A DNA stretch of 45,552 nt from Xenococcaceae cyanobacterium MO_188.B32 (GCA_030065635.1 JASJDJ010000016.1:1-45552), one strand, 5' to 3'. Counted from the stretch's first letter, positions 15,538 to 25,275 are shown. Program-made: numbers and translations. The notes: generated by a model from the sequence alone, not told the origin.

Positions 15538-16938
15538 ATGAAAGTACTTTTTTCTGCTAAATTTTCTCTCTTCTTAACAATTCTTGCCCTGCCTCAGTTT
15601 TTCACCTCTACTGCGGACTCTATCTTATGTTCTCCTAGTTTGGCTGCGGAAGTAAGAGAACTGGGCGAACAGGGACAACGAGGTCAACCGGGAACCAATG
15701 GTCAAAAAGGAAAAAATAGTGATAATCTGACGGTTTTTGCCGATGGTACCCCAATGACTCTCGATCTTTCTGGAGACAATGGTCTACCTGGAGGTGATGG
15801 CAGTATTGGGAATCCAGCAATTTGTAGCGATCGCGAAGCAGATGCCGATTATAATATCCGTCAGGCTAATGGAGGTAATGGGGGCGATGGTGGCGATGGT
15901 GGCGATGGTGGAAACGGGGGTTCTCTAACTGTCTATACCACCGATAAAAGTCACCTAGCACAAATCTACGTTATCGCCACTGGAGGAGAAGGAGGAGAAC
16001 CAGGACAAGGAGGAGAAGGAGGGGAAGGCTGTAAATGTGCTTCTTCTTACTGGAATCAACAGAGTTGTACGGGTAAACCAGGTCGTGATAACTATAACTG
16101 TACGACAGAAGAATTTCAGTGTCAAGATGGCTACAATGGCAGAAAAGGAAGAAGTGGCAGAAAAGGAAAACAAGGACGGTTAGGAACTTTAACCTTAATT
16201 AACTTAGATAAATCTCTGACACCAGATCGACCAATAGCTACGGTGGCACTCTCCCAACTCAAAGATAGAGGGTTTACTTTATCTAAAAATGAATGGGAAA
16301 CCAAAACAGGAGCAGCTTCTTTATTTGCACCAGGTTCGCTAATTGCCGATCGATATCAAGAATTAGTTAATCGTTTAGAAAGTACTGTTCTTTTAGTTTG
16401 GGATGCACCGCAATCATTTAGTAACTTTGCCCAAGAGCAAATTACCCTGAAGTTAACTGAAGATGAAGAAGTTGATTTTTCTATTCCTGACGATCTGTGG
16501 TTAGAAACCACCACTCTCAAACGAGATGATGTTACAGAATTTTTTGTCTTTAATGCTTTAAAAGAAAAGGAGGCTACCCAACTCAAAAGCCAGGGTTTAT
16601 CGGGTAATGGTTCTAATTTGACCCTAACACTTCAAGATATGGCTGGTAAATCCGATTTGGTCTTAACCGATTTTTCGATTAGATACCGTACTAGCAAGTC
16701 AGATGAAGCACAATTTCGTCGTGTATTCGACTACAAAACCAAATATGAAGGGGACATCCCTCCAGAAGCGATCGAATATCAGAATAATCAATTTACTATT
16801 AACATAGGTCAATTACCTATCCCCCCCGAAGTTCTAGAAAGAGGAACCGCCGTAGAAATAAAAATTGTTGCTAATCGTTCTTTTGCTGGAAACTCCAAAC
16901 AGCAAGACATTATCGTCCGTGATATTCTCAAGCGATAA
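15538..16938 (+). CDS. Secreted collagen-like glycine-rich protein
   Basis: A 466-residue protein with a Sec signal peptide (hydrophobic segment about 8-24, likely cut near SLAAE at 34-37). Residues about 40-230 are low-complexity Gly-rich: short collagen-like GXY runs (GEQGQRGQPGTNGQKG; GRKGRSGRKGKQGRLG) alternate with Gly-Asp and Gly-Glu blocks (GGNGGDGGDGGDGGNGG; GGEGGEPGQGGEGGEG). A Cys cluster (CKC, CTGK, NCTTEEFQCQDG) interrupts them and could form disulfides. The C-terminal half (about 235-466) is non-repetitive, beta-rich and probably folded. I do not recognise a named domain there. It is probably a surface or matrix protein. It ends 59 bp before dndE on the same strand, so the two could share a transcript. 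Confidence 0.75.
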   Translation: MKVLFSAKFSLFLTILALPQFFTSTADSILCSPSLAAEVRELGEQGQRGQPGTNGQKGKNSDNLTVFADGTPMTLDLSGDNGLPGGDGSIGNPAICSDREADADYNIRQANGGNGGDGGDGGDGGNGGSLTVYTTDKSHLAQIYVIATGGEGGEPGQGGEGGEGCKCASSYWNQQSCTGKPGRDNYNCTTEEFQCQDGYNGRKGRSGRKGKQGRLGTLTLINLDKSLTPDRPIATVALSQLKDRGFTLSKNEWETKTGAASLFAPGSLIADRYQELVNRLESTVLLVWDAPQSFSNFAQEQITLKLTEDEEVDFSIPDDLWLETTTLKRDDVTEFFVFNALKEKEATQLKSQGLSGNGSNLTLTLQDMAGKSDLVLTDFSIRYRTSKSDEAQFRRVFDYKTKYEGDIPPEAIEYQNNQFTINIGQLPIPPEVLERGTAVEIKIVANRSFAGNSKQQDIIVRDILKR

Positions 16939-16997
16939 TTTGAATTAATGATGATTGGTGAAACTAACGACTAACAACTAACAACTAACTACTAATC
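16939..16997. repeat. Short tandem repeat between the collagen-like gene and dndE
   Basis: Repeats of an AACTAAC-type unit (CTAACAACTAACAACTAACTACTAA) lie immediately before the dndE ATG, where a ribosome-binding site would be expected. No good Shine-Dalgarno is visible. Confidence 0.55.
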
Positions 16998-17384
16998 ATG
17001 GAAACACCAATCGAACGTATTCGTCTATCCCAAACAGCTAAGGAACAACTAATTAAATTAAAACGTATTACTAAAATCGAGCAATGGAATATCTTATGTA
17101 GATGGGCATTTTGTTATTCTCTAGCTCAAGCGGATACACCTTCTCCTGAATCAATTCCTGCTGACAGTAATGTCGAAATGACTTGGAATGTTTTTGGTGG
17201 AGAAATAGCAGATATTTTACTAATTGCTCTAAAACAAAAATGTCTTCAAGAACAATTAGATACCAACAAAGAAACCCTCAGACAACAATTTCGCTTGCAT
17301 CTTCATCGTGGTATTGGCTATTTAGCTGGAGACGATAATTTAAAAAATATAGAAAATTTAGCTAGTACCGCGTTGTGGAAGTAA
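16998..17384 (+). CDS. dndE: DndE-like DNA phosphorothioation (sulfur modification) protein
   Basis: A 128-residue protein with the layout of DndE: an N-terminal helical basic part (IRLSQTAKEQLIKLKR, EQWNILCRWAFCYSLA), the central EMTWNVFGGE, and the C-terminal RLHLHRGIGYLAG. In the Dnd system DndE is a small tetrameric protein that binds nicked DNA and is needed with DndA/IscS, DndC and DndD to put sulfur into the DNA backbone. Lys residues in the first helix pair fit the DNA-binding surface. None of dndB, dndC or dndD is in this window; the neighbours are a collagen-like gene and a DUF2062 gene. The gene is either a detached member of a dnd set elsewhere in the genome or a stand-alone relic. 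Family assignment from sequence pattern by eye. Confidence 0.8.
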   Translation: METPIERIRLSQTAKEQLIKLKRITKIEQWNILCRWAFCYSLAQADTPSPESIPADSNVEMTWNVFGGEIADILLIALKQKCLQEQLDTNKETLRQQFRLHLHRGIGYLAGDDNLKNIENLASTALWK

Positions 17385-17491
17385 TAAGTAATAAGTAATA
17401 AATATGGATTTATAAATTTTTCGATTATTTTAACTGGTAAGTTTATTTATACCTACGTCTGCTAGTCTAATAGTTAGATGAAAAGATACTT

Positions 17492-18031
17492 TTACTCTGT
17501 ATTTTTATTTCTCGAGCTCAATAAATAAAGGCTAGCAAAATAAGTGATTAAACCAGCTACTAAACCAACAACAAAGCAGCCAAAGATTAAAGTAATAGCG
17601 ACAGTAGAACCTAGTTCTTTAAACTGAGAAATAGATTGAAAATCTAACTGACTAATCGACTTACTTTCTACTCCCAGTAAAAATTTACCCACTTTATAGT
17701 TAAAAATGTAAATAGGTAAATAAGTTAAAGGATTACTAATCCAAGTACCTGCTACCGCTGCAACTTTACTTCCACGAAATAAAGTTGCTAATAATACGCC
17801 AACAAAGCTTTGTAAGCCAAAAAAAGGAAAGCACCCTGCGAAAACTCCTACGGCTAAACCCCTGGATAGTACTATGGGTTTTCCTCGTAAGCTGGGAATA
17901 CGTAAGCGTAAAAAACGACTGCACTTTTTAAACCAAGATCGATCGCGCTTATATTTTTTTTGACTATTTATTTTTGGGGCTACAAGGCGGTTCGATCTGC
18001 ACGAATTACCCTTGTAATAATCTTTACTCAT
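17492..18031 (-). CDS. DUF2062 membrane protein
   Basis: A 179-residue protein with a basic N-terminus (about 1-55) followed by the DUF2062 signature: RGLAVGVFAGCFPFFGLQSF, a second hydrophobic segment beginning VLLATLFRGSKVAAVAGTWI, and SNPLTYLPIYIFNYKVGKFLLG. A last membrane helix lies at about 145-172. Probably three membrane segments in the inner or thylakoid membrane. The family's biochemical function is unknown. Starts at ATG 18031, divergent from mnmE across 113 bp. Confidence 0.9.
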   Translation of the reverse strand: MSKDYYKGNSCRSNRLVAPKINSQKKYKRDRSWFKKCSRFLRLRIPSLRGKPIVLSRGLAVGVFAGCFPFFGLQSFVGVLLATLFRGSKVAAVAGTWISNPLTYLPIYIFNYKVGKFLLGVESKSISQLDFQSISQFKELGSTVAITLIFGCFVVGLVAGLITYFASLYLLSSRNKNTE

Positions 18032-18144
18032 GCAGGATATTCGCGGATTTCAAGATTTCACTGCTGCTTTATTTATATGCTACACAAGAAATAAAATTAA
18101 AGAAATATAGAAATTAAATTTATATCTACAGATATATACACTTA

Positions 18145-19521
18145 ATGATTTTAACTCAAGGAGATACTATTGTCGCGATCGCCAGTGCTGTAGTCCCGCA
18201 ACAAGGCAGTATTGGTATTGTTCGTTTATCCGGTCAAAAAGCAGTAGCCATAGCTAAAAGTTTATTTCATACTCCAGGCAAACAATCTTGGGATTCTCAT
18301 CGAATTCTCTACGGTTATATCAATCATCCAGAAACAAAACAATTAGTAGATGAAGCTTTATTATTAATCATGCTGGCACCTCGCTCTTATACCCGTGAGG
18401 ATGTGGTAGAGTTTCACTGTCACGGAGGAATGATACCCGTACAGCAAGTATTACAACTCTGTTTAGACCGAGGAGCAAGATTAGCTCGATCGGGAGAATT
18501 TACCCTGAGAGCATTTCTCAATGGTAGAGTAGATTTAACTCAAGCAGAAAGTGTAGCCGAGCTAGTTAGCGCACAATCATCGCAAGCATCTCAAGTTGCC
18601 CTAGCAGGATTACAAGGAAAACTCGCTCATCCTATTCGTCAATTAAGACAAACTTGTTTGGATATCTTAGCTGAAGTAGAAGCAAGAATTGATTTTGAAG
18701 ATGATTTACCTCCTTTAGATGAAGATGAAATTAGCAAGCAACTGAGAACCACTCTTAAACAAGTAACAGAAATCTTAGCTACTGCCGATCGCGGAGAATT
18801 ATTACGGACTGGGATAAAAGTAGCTATCGTCGGTCGTCCTAATGTAGGAAAATCTAGTTTGTTGAATGCTTGGAGTAGGAGCGATCGCGCTATTGTTACC
18901 GACTTACCTGGCACAACTAGGGATGTAGTAGAATCTAGTCTGGTAGTAGGGGGTATTCCCGTGCAAGTGCTAGATACGGCAGGAATTAGGGCTACCACCG
19001 ACACTGTCGAAAAAATTGGTGTAGAGCGATCGCGCTATGCAGCCAATTCAGCAGATTTAGTCTTACTTACCATCGACGCTCAAGCAAAATGGACACAAGA
19101 AGACGAAGAAATTTACCAGCAAGTCAAACATCGTCCTCTAATTTTGGTTATCAATAAAATCGATCTAGCCCCCGCTAAAGCGATCGAATATCCCCCAGAA
19201 ATCCAACATATAGTCCAGACAGTGGCAGCTAAAAATGAAGGTATTGAAGCTCTAGAACAAGCGGTCTTAAGTTCAATTCTGACAGGAAAAACTACGGCTG
19301 CTAATTTAGATATTGCGATTAATCAAAGGCAGGCTGCTGCTTTAACTAGAGCTAAAAATTCTCTACAACAAGTTCGAGAAACTATTGACGATCGACTTCC
19401 TCTAGATTTCTGGACGATCGATCTACGCAGTGCCATTCAAGCTTTAGGAGAGATAACAGGAGAAGAAGTAACCGAATCAGTTTTAGAAAGAATATTTAGT
19501 CGTTTTTGTATTGGGAAATAA
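18145..19521 (+). CDS. mnmE: tRNA uridine-5-carboxymethylaminomethyl(34) modification GTPase MnmE
   Basis: A 458-residue protein of normal length. The N-terminal tetrahydrofolate-binding domain (about 1-120: [39 protein letters not shown]) precedes a helical domain into which a Ras-like GTPase is inserted (P-loop [14 protein letters not shown] near 231; switch [17 protein letters not shown]). The protein ends in CIGK at 455-458 with the family's catalytic Cys. With MnmG it modifies the wobble uridine of certain tRNAs. The start is ATG 18145. Confidence 0.97.
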   Translation: MILTQGDTIVAIASAVVPQQGSIGIVRLSGQKAVAIAKSLFHTPGKQSWDSHRILYGYINHPETKQLVDEALLLIMLAPRSYTREDVVEFHCHGGMIPVQQVLQLCLDRGARLARSGEFTLRAFLNGRVDLTQAESVAELVSAQSSQASQVALAGLQGKLAHPIRQLRQTCLDILAEVEARIDFEDDLPPLDEDEISKQLRTTLKQVTEILATADRGELLRTGIKVAIVGRPNVGKSSLLNAWSRSDRAIVTDLPGTTRDVVESSLVVGGIPVQVLDTAGIRATTDTVEKIGVERSRYAANSADLVLLTIDAQAKWTQEDEEIYQQVKHRPLILVINKIDLAPAKAIEYPPEIQHIVQTVAAKNEGIEALEQAVLSSILTGKTTAANLDIAINQRQAAALTRAKNSLQQVRETIDDRLPLDFWTIDLRSAIQALGEITGEEVTESVLERIFSRFCIGK

Positions 19522-19647
19522 TCAAAAAAATAAAAACTCTTAACTCAAACAAAGAGGAGACCGTAAATTCACAACGTAATTTAATCAAAATTAAACTACT
19601 CTGCCAATTTGCAATCTCCTCTTATTCTTATTTTAGATTTGAGTTAT

Positions 19648-20409
19648 CTAAACAGCAGTGGTTTTCCGATAAGGTACAGAGCTTAAGCTAATATTAGTAG
19701 CCGAAATTTTAGGTGGTGTGTTACCTCTTCTAGGCAGACTACGAGCCATATCCAAATATAGAGATGGATCGCCAGCTTTCGGTTGTTTCTCTTGAGGAGT
19801 AAAACGACGAACTTCGGTTTGCCAAATAATTTGGGGGAAGCCCAAAATTGCTCGATGATAAGCATCGTAACGAGGAGATTTGATATTAAAAGGTAATTCT
19901 CCTCGATCTCGGCTAGGTAATACTCGGCGACGCTGATAGGGTACAGTATCGTAACCAAAGTTTTCCATGTATTCTTCACTATCTAAGAGTCGATCGACAA
20001 ACCCTTCAATTCCTTTGGTGGCGATTACAATCGACCAAGTGATTTTTTCCCGTTCGCTATGAACGTCTCTTCCTAGTATTCTTTGTACGCACTGTTCAAC
20101 GACGCGATAGTTGCTATTTTTCTCATAAAAACTATTTTTAAAAGTTTGAGAAAGCAATAATCCACGAATAAAGTCGCGCACGGTGATTTGACCGTTTCTT
20201 AACTGGGATTCGAGGAATGTTTCGCGGTCGGATTTAAAAGCATGAAAGAAGATCTGGCGGTATGCAGCCTCGATCAACTCATTCATGTCGGTATAGGACA
20301 ACAGGTTTTCTGCTGAATAGATTTTAGGTTGGCGATCGCTCCCAACTTCATAGCCACTAACACGAGCATTCTGTGTTTTGGGCGCGTAATTCAGTAGAGG
20401 AATAGACAA
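19648..20409 (-). CDS. cpcG: Phycobilisome rod-core linker polypeptide CpcG
   Basis: A 253-residue linker. Residues about 15-190 are the phycobilisome linker domain ([94 protein letters not shown]). The start [16 protein letters not shown] is typical of CpcG proteins, which attach peripheral phycocyanin rods to the allophycocyanin core. The C-terminus is polar and lacks a membrane helix, so this is the CpcG1 type that serves the main phycobilisome rather than the membrane-anchored CpcG2/CpcL type. It lies 177 bp downstream of cpcS on the same strand. Confidence 0.96.
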   Translation of the reverse strand: MSIPLLNYAPKTQNARVSGYEVGSDRQPKIYSAENLLSYTDMNELIEAAYRQIFFHAFKSDRETFLESQLRNGQITVRDFIRGLLLSQTFKNSFYEKNSNYRVVEQCVQRILGRDVHSEREKITWSIVIATKGIEGFVDRLLDSEEYMENFGYDTVPYQRRRVLPSRDRGELPFNIKSPRYDAYHRAILGFPQIIWQTEVRRFTPQEKQPKAGDPSLYLDMARSLPRRGNTPPKISATNISLSSVPYRKTTAV

Positions 20410-20530
20410 GTCAAGACCTCCGTATATCTTGCAAAATATTAAAAAGCTTAATCCCGATCATACGGTAGTTAGAGACACTCAATTAAGTAAGGTTACAAAA
20501 TATTACAGAATACGATGGTAATTATTATAA

Positions 20531-20569
20531 CTATCCCCTATCTCCTCCATCTCCCCCCTCTTCTCCATC
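20531..20569. repeat. Polypyrimidine CTATC/CTCC low-complexity tract
   Basis: A stretch beginning CTATCCCCTATCTCCTCC, continuing as almost pure C/T, separates the 3' end of cpcS from cpcG. It resembles the octamer array at 39441-39480 and shorter copies at 22072-22087 and 42069-42086, and looks like one dispersed simple-repeat family. Confidence 0.5.
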
Positions 20570-20586
20570 AAAATGAAGGAAAAAAA

Positions 20587-21189
20587 CTACCAGCCGGTAA
20601 CTGCATACACGGTATTGGTCGGATTATATCCTGATGGTTCTGGCTCTGTTGCTTCTACTAAAACTCTAGATTCCGCACAGAAAGTTGCTGTATTGAAACC
20701 ACCAAATCTCTGTACTGTACTGCTCCGTAAGCGTAAATTAGGATTGACAAACCAAAAACGCTCTACAATACTCATTGTTTCGTATTCGGTAATTAAAACT
20801 AGACCATCTTCACGATCCATCTCATATAAACCAGCTACAGGAACTATCTCCGCATAGCCTCTTTCTCTTAGTAGTTTTCCTTTGCGGTGATTTTCTGGCT
20901 CGGGAATGAGGGCAAAGACTGTTGTCCCTTCATGATTTTCATTTTCTCTATCCCAAGCCATAGACCCATCCCAGCTAACAAAGGCTCCACCCATGGCTAA
21001 ATTCGGCTTGACATCATGCATCTGACAAATTTCAATAATTTTGGGGTCACTTGCTGCTAGGGTTTCGACGTTAATATCTGAACCGCCACTTTCTGCTCGC
21101 CGAAAAGGTAAATGATGAGTCGTTCGTTGCGATCTCCATCTACCCGCACTCCGTTCAAAAAATTCCATTGCGTCTCTAATTTTATCCAT
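20587..21189 (-). CDS. cpcS: Phycobiliprotein chromophore lyase, CpcS/CpeS family
   Basis: A 200-residue lipocalin-fold lyase: AMEFFERSAGRWRSQRTTHHL at the start, SESGGSDI-like RAESGGSDINVE, MGGAFVSWDGSMAWD, GTTVFALIPEPEN, RGKLLRERGYAE, VAGLYEMDREDGLVLITEYETMSIVERFWFVNPNLRLRSST, FGGFNTATFC. The pattern fits the CpcS type that attaches phycocyanobilin to the Cys82/84-type site of phycocyanin beta and allophycocyanin subunits. Some CpcS proteins need CpcU; whether this one does cannot be seen. It is divergent from nblA and upstream of cpcG. Confidence 0.93.
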   Translation of the reverse strand: MDKIRDAMEFFERSAGRWRSQRTTHHLPFRRAESGGSDINVETLAASDPKIIEICQMHDVKPNLAMGGAFVSWDGSMAWDRENENHEGTTVFALIPEPENHRKGKLLRERGYAEIVPVAGLYEMDREDGLVLITEYETMSIVERFWFVNPNLRLRSSTVQRFGGFNTATFCAESRVLVEATEPEPSGYNPTNTVYAVTGW

Positions 21190-21585
21190 GTGATGTTAAC
21201 TCGATTATTTATTCATAAATATCAATATATCGAGTATTGAGTTGATTTTCTTATCTGAGGCTTTTTCCTCCGAAGGGAAGAGGTAAAAGACAATAGTATT
21301 GTACAACCCTATTCCCTATTACCTACTCCTTCTGAATACCGATCTAACTACCAAAAACTTACTATGATTACTACTTTTTCTATTTTTTATTGCATCCAAT
21401 TACACCAAAAGTTATGCTCAACGATAAGAATTCTTGTTACGTTTTATTGCATAGATTATTTATTGCTTGACAAGGTAGACATTTTATTGTCCAGATGTTA
21501 GATTTATTGCAAAATAAAATTACTCAAGTCCAAATAGGGCACTTTGTAGTTTATAGGGCGATCGATCTCGCCAAGGAGGATACAA
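21190..21585. promoter_or_regulatory. Divergent intergenic region between cpcS and nblA
   Basis: These 396 bp, mostly AT-rich, hold promoters for an assembly gene (cpcS, leftward) and a disassembly gene (nblA, rightward). TTGACA at 21467-21472 is a -35-like hexamer, but the best -10 matches are badly spaced. I looked for an NtcA site (GTA-N8-TAC) and found none that fits. A strong Shine-Dalgarno AAGGAGG lies at 21573-21579, six bases before the nblA ATG. Confidence 0.5.
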
Positions 21586-21753
21586 ATGAATATATCTGCT
21601 CAATTAACACTAGAACAGCAATTTAAGTTACAAGTTCTGAAAGAACAAGTCCAAGACCTAAGTCATGAACAAGCCCAAGAATATTTAATTGAGATGTTCC
21701 GTCAAATGATGGTTAAAGACAATTTGGTCAAACATCTGCTCAAAAATGCTTAA
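21586..21753 (+). CDS. nblA: Phycobilisome degradation protein NblA
   Basis: A 55-residue protein, start ATG 21586, stop TAA 21751-21753, with a perfect AAGGAGG ribosome-binding site at 21573-21579. The sequence has the NblA pattern: LTLEQQFKLQVL, then a helix-turn-helix beginning HEQAQEYLIEMFRQMMVKDN and ending KHLLKNA, and the length is typical. NblA binds phycobiliproteins and acts as an adaptor that brings them to the Clp protease during nitrogen or sulfur starvation. It is divergent from cpcS, so assembly and degradation genes share a control region here. A PedR-like regulator follows 405 bp downstream. Confidence 0.92.
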   Translation: MNISAQLTLEQQFKLQVLKEQVQDLSHEQAQEYLIEMFRQMMVKDNLVKHLLKNA

Positions 21754-22158
21754 GGCGCAACTCTGACTGTGGTGTGGAGTTAATAAAGTGGAGTTAATAA
21801 AAATGAATAGGGACAAGTTACAACAAAAAAAGCTTAGCCAAAGACTAAGCCGAAAGTGAACTTGGGAATGACGCTAATCAAACTTGTTCATTTTAACTGT
21901 AACAGCTTCACACCGACAAAGTGAATTATTTATCGCTACTGTTGGAGTAAGTAAAAAATATTTATTAAGAATTAAGAAAATCCGAAGAAACAAAATTAGC
22001 TATCTCAAAACATAGAGAATTATCCTAGATCGAGTCGCTGCGCGAAAATCCCTCTTTTGCCGAGGTTAAACGACTATCTCCCTATCTTAATTCCTAAATT
22101 ATTGACTTTTCCGTGGGTGATTGGTTGTGAAAGTTACCCTATACAATTGAGGGGAATA
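21754..22158. other. Intergenic region between nblA and the LuxR-type regulator
   Basis: A hairpin GCTTAG/CTAAGC at 21831-21849 is preceded by a run of A. It therefore has terminator form on the minus strand, while on the plus strand, where nblA ends, it lacks a T-tract. A very short frame (18 codons) starts at 21804 and is probably not a gene. CTATCTCCCTATCT, a piece of the dispersed polypyrimidine repeat, lies at 22072-22087. TATACAAT at 22138-22145 may be the -10 region of the following gene. Confidence 0.4.
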
Positions 22159-22479
22159 ATGAGTACATTTACTGGAAAGCACATATCTATGGATAGCGAT
22201 AAGTTCGAGAATAACGTTTTACTCTCAGCTAGAGAATTGGAAATCGTAGAGTTAGTTGTTACTGGTCTCAGTAATCTTAAAATTGCTCAAGTACTAGATA
22301 TTAGTAAAAGAACTGTAGATAACCATATCAGTAATATCTTGAAAAAAACTCATACCGATAACCGCGTAGAGTTACTCAGATGGGCTTTACAGTCGGGTAA
22401 AGTTTGTATAGATAACGTCAACTGCTGTTCTCTACCACAATACAGCAAATCAGAAGAGGTAAGTGAACTGGTATCTTAA
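22159..22479 (+). CDS. Small LuxR-type HTH regulator, PedR-like
   Basis: I place the start at ATG 22159, with GAGGGG just upstream, giving 106 residues; an in-frame ATG at 22057 would add residues without regulator-like character. The core is a LuxR/GerE helix-turn-helix: LSARELEIVELVVTGLSNLK, IAQVLDISKRTVDNHISNIL, RVELLRWALQ. There is no receiver domain. Cysteines follow in GKVCIDNVNCC. Small stand-alone LuxR-type proteins with conserved Cys include the cyanobacterial PedR, which senses photosynthetic electron flow through thioredoxin; this protein fits in size, HTH and Cys, but the match is from memory. Control of the adjacent phycobilisome genes is only a guess from position. Confidence 0.7.
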   Translation: MSTFTGKHISMDSDKFENNVLLSARELEIVELVVTGLSNLKIAQVLDISKRTVDNHISNILKKTHTDNRVELLRWALQSGKVCIDNVNCCSLPQYSKSEEVSELVS

Positions 22480-22603
22480 AGCGATTTGATTTAACTATGG
22501 GTTTTTATGTTGATGGCAGGTCTAAGCAAAGAGAACAGGGGGAGGAAAAGTATATGCTTAAGTCTTAGTTATTAATTCGATCGATATGAAATTGAAATGA
22601 AAA

Positions 22604-22635
22604 AAGCTCGATCGCATAACAGAACGATCGAGCTT
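22604..22635 (-). terminator. Intrinsic terminator of clpB
   Basis: The perfect 11-bp stem AAGCTCGATCG (22604-22614) / CGATCGAGCTT (22625-22635) has a 10-nt loop and is followed on the minus strand by a run of T. It lies 25 bp past the clpB stop and may also stop transcription arriving from the regulator gene on the plus strand. Confidence 0.85.
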
Positions 22636-22659
22636 GATACACTAGACTAATATTTTTAT

Positions 22660-25275
22660 CTAAGCCAACAACTCGAGAGGCAATCGCTTAAAGGTTAAAC
22701 GCTCATCTTCTACATCGACAAAGATAGTATCTCCAGCTTGAAATTCTCCCCGCAGAATCGATTTAGCGATCGCAGTTTCTAAATATCTTTGGATTGCCCG
22801 TTTTAATGGTCTGGCACCATATACGGGGTCATAACCTATATCTGCTAGGAAATCTAAAGCGACTTCAGACATTTTGAGAGCAAGTTTTTGTTCTGCTAAT
22901 CGATTCTCTAAGTTTTTAACTTGCAGCTTGACAATTTGCCGTAGTTGAGATTTAACTAAAGCATGGAAGATAATGATTTCGTCGATACGGTTGAGAAATT
23001 CAGGACGGAAACTATTCCCCATGGCTTCCATAACTCGCGAGCGCATTTCTTCGTATCGGGAGTCATCTCCAGCAATATCCAGAATATACTGGGAACCAAT
23101 ATTACTGGTCATAATAATAATCGTATTGCGGAAATCTACAGTGCGACCCTGAGAATCGGTTAATCTACCGTCATCGAGAATTTGCAGCATGATGTTAAAC
23201 ACATCATTGTGTGCCTTTTCAATTTCGTCAAAGAGAATAACCGAGTAAGGACGGCGACGAACAGCTTCGGTAAGTTGTCCTCCTTCTTCATAACCTACAT
23301 ACCCAGGAGGCGCGCCGACTAAACGGGAAACGCTGTGTTTCTCCATATATTCGGACATATCGATCCGCACCAGAGCATCTTCGGTGTCAAATAGATTAGT
23401 AGCTAGGGCTTTAGCTAATTCTGTTTTACCTACCCCAGTAGGACCGAGGAAAATAAAACTAGCGGTAGGACGTTGGGGATCGGCAAGTCCTGCGCGAGAA
23501 CGTTGAATAGCGTCGGCTACAGCGGTAACGGCTTCTTCTTGTCCGATTACTCTTTCGTGTAATTCGTCTTCGAGGTGAAGCAGTTTTTCTTTTTCCGATT
23601 CTACTAACTTACTGAGGGGGATTCCCGTCCACTTAGAGATAATTTCGGCAATATCTGACTCGACTACTTCTTCTCTGAGTAAAGAGCGTCCTGCAACTTG
23701 TTTTTCTTCTAGTTTAGTTTCGATTTCTTTGACTTGACGCTGTAAGTCGGTAAGTTTGCCATAACGCAATTCCGCAGCACGATTGAGGTCGTAATCTCTT
23801 TCTGCTTGTTGAATTTCCAGGTTGACTTTATCTATTTCTTCTTTGAGAGTTTGAATTTTATCGATAACCTCTTTTTCTGATTGCCATTGGGCGTTTAATT
23901 CCGATTGTTCTTCTTTGAGATTAGCTAATTCTTGTTCTAATTTGTTGAGTCTTTCTTTCGATATAGCGTCTTCTTCTTTTTGTAAGGAAAGACGTTCCAT
24001 TTCTAACTGGAGAATTTTACGATCGATCTCGTCTAATTCTTCTGGTTTAGAAGTAATCTCCATTTTTAGTTTGGCTGCTGCCTCATCCACTAGATCGATC
24101 GCCTTATCCGGCAGAAAGCGATCGCTGATATATCTATTAGAGAGAGTTGCTGCTGCTACTAGCGCAGTGTCGGCAATTTTTACCCCGTGGTGAACTTCAT
24201 AACGTTCTTTCAGTCCCCGCAAAATAGAAATAGTGTCAATTTCGTTGGGTTCGTCCACTAATACAGATTGAAAACGTCTTTCTAAGGCTGCATCTTTTTC
24301 AATGTACTTACGATATTCATCTAAGGTAGTTGCCCCAATACAGCGCAATTCTCCTCTAGCTAACATGGGTTTGAGTAAGTTACCCGCATCCATTGCCCCT
24401 TGAGTTGCTCCCGCGCCGACAACGGTATGAATTTCATCGATAAACATGATGATATTCCCTTCGGACTCGGTAACTTCTTTAAGGACGGCTTTGAGTCTTT
24501 CTTCAAACTCACCCCGATATTTTGCTCCCGCAATTAATGCCCCCATATCTAAAGCGACTAATTGACGATCGCGCAGAGATTCGGGTACATCGCGGTTGAC
24601 AATTCGTTGGGCTAAACCTTCGACGATAGCAGTTTTACCTACTCCTGGTTCCCCAATGAGCACGGGATTATTTTTGGTACGGCGAGAGAGGATTTGAATG
24701 GTACGACGGATTTCTTCATCCCTGCCAATGACTGGATCGAGTTTACCTTCTCTGGCTAATTGGGTTAATTCTCGACCATATTTTTCTAGAGATTGATATT
24801 TTCCTTCTGGATCTCGATCGGTTACTTTTTGACTACCCCGCACTTGTTTGATGATCTCCTTCAGTTTAGATTCAGTTAAGCCAAATTCTTGAAATAGTTT
24901 ACGTCCCCAGCGGTCGTCTTGAGCATAGGCTAAAAATATATGCTCGATCGAGATATATTCGTCACCAAAGTCTTTACGGTATTTTTCGGCGCGATCGAAT
25001 AAACTATCTAAACTGCGTCCTAAATAAATAGAATCCCCTAAGTTAGATATTTTTGGCTGACGCTTGATAAATTCATCGGTTTTATCGCGTAGGCGCTGGA
25101 CACTGATATCTGCCTTGTTACAGATGCTACTAGCTAATCCTTCTTCTTCAATTAAAGCCTTGAAGAGGTGTTCGCTTTCTATTTGTTGATGTTGATTTTG
25201 TTTGGCAATATCAGGAGTACGAACAACTGCACTCCAGGCTTTTTCAGTGAATTTCTTGGGATCTGTTGGTTGCAT
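22660..25275 (-). CDS. clpB: ATP-dependent disaggregase ClpB
   Basis: An 871-residue Hsp100 chaperone. The N domain (about 1-150) is followed by AAA-1 with Walker [10 protein letters not shown] near 205 and Walker B IMFIDEIH; the long coiled-coil M domain (about 410-525), which separates ClpB from ClpC and ClpA; and AAA-2 with GPTGVGKTE near 605, [11 protein letters not shown] and the sensor-2 region GARPLKRAI. It lacks the IGF/IGL loop that ClpA/C use to dock to ClpP, so it dissolves protein aggregates with DnaK rather than feeding a protease. No CIRCE element is seen upstream. Start at ATG 25275. Confidence 0.96.
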   Translation of the reverse strand: MQPTDPKKFTEKAWSAVVRTPDIAKQNQHQQIESEHLFKALIEEEGLASSICNKADISVQRLRDKTDEFIKRQPKISNLGDSIYLGRSLDSLFDRAEKYRKDFGDEYISIEHIFLAYAQDDRWGRKLFQEFGLTESKLKEIIKQVRGSQKVTDRDPEGKYQSLEKYGRELTQLAREGKLDPVIGRDEEIRRTIQILSRRTKNNPVLIGEPGVGKTAIVEGLAQRIVNRDVPESLRDRQLVALDMGALIAGAKYRGEFEERLKAVLKEVTESEGNIIMFIDEIHTVVGAGATQGAMDAGNLLKPMLARGELRCIGATTLDEYRKYIEKDAALERRFQSVLVDEPNEIDTISILRGLKERYEVHHGVKIADTALVAAATLSNRYISDRFLPDKAIDLVDEAAAKLKMEITSKPEELDEIDRKILQLEMERLSLQKEEDAISKERLNKLEQELANLKEEQSELNAQWQSEKEVIDKIQTLKEEIDKVNLEIQQAERDYDLNRAAELRYGKLTDLQRQVKEIETKLEEKQVAGRSLLREEVVESDIAEIISKWTGIPLSKLVESEKEKLLHLEDELHERVIGQEEAVTAVADAIQRSRAGLADPQRPTASFIFLGPTGVGKTELAKALATNLFDTEDALVRIDMSEYMEKHSVSRLVGAPPGYVGYEEGGQLTEAVRRRPYSVILFDEIEKAHNDVFNIMLQILDDGRLTDSQGRTVDFRNTIIIMTSNIGSQYILDIAGDDSRYEEMRSRVMEAMGNSFRPEFLNRIDEIIIFHALVKSQLRQIVKLQVKNLENRLAEQKLALKMSEVALDFLADIGYDPVYGARPLKRAIQRYLETAIAKSILRGEFQAGDTIFVDVEDERLTFKRLPLELLA

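Noticed and set aside
21804-21860. 18-codon frame after nblA
   Set aside because: Too short and contains a hairpin; no ribosome-binding site or known homologue.
22057-22158. Upstream ATG extending the LuxR-type regulator by 34 residues
   Set aside because: The extension covers a dispersed CTATCTCCC repeat and a likely promoter, while ATG 22159 has a good ribosome-binding site and fits the size of small LuxR-type proteins.
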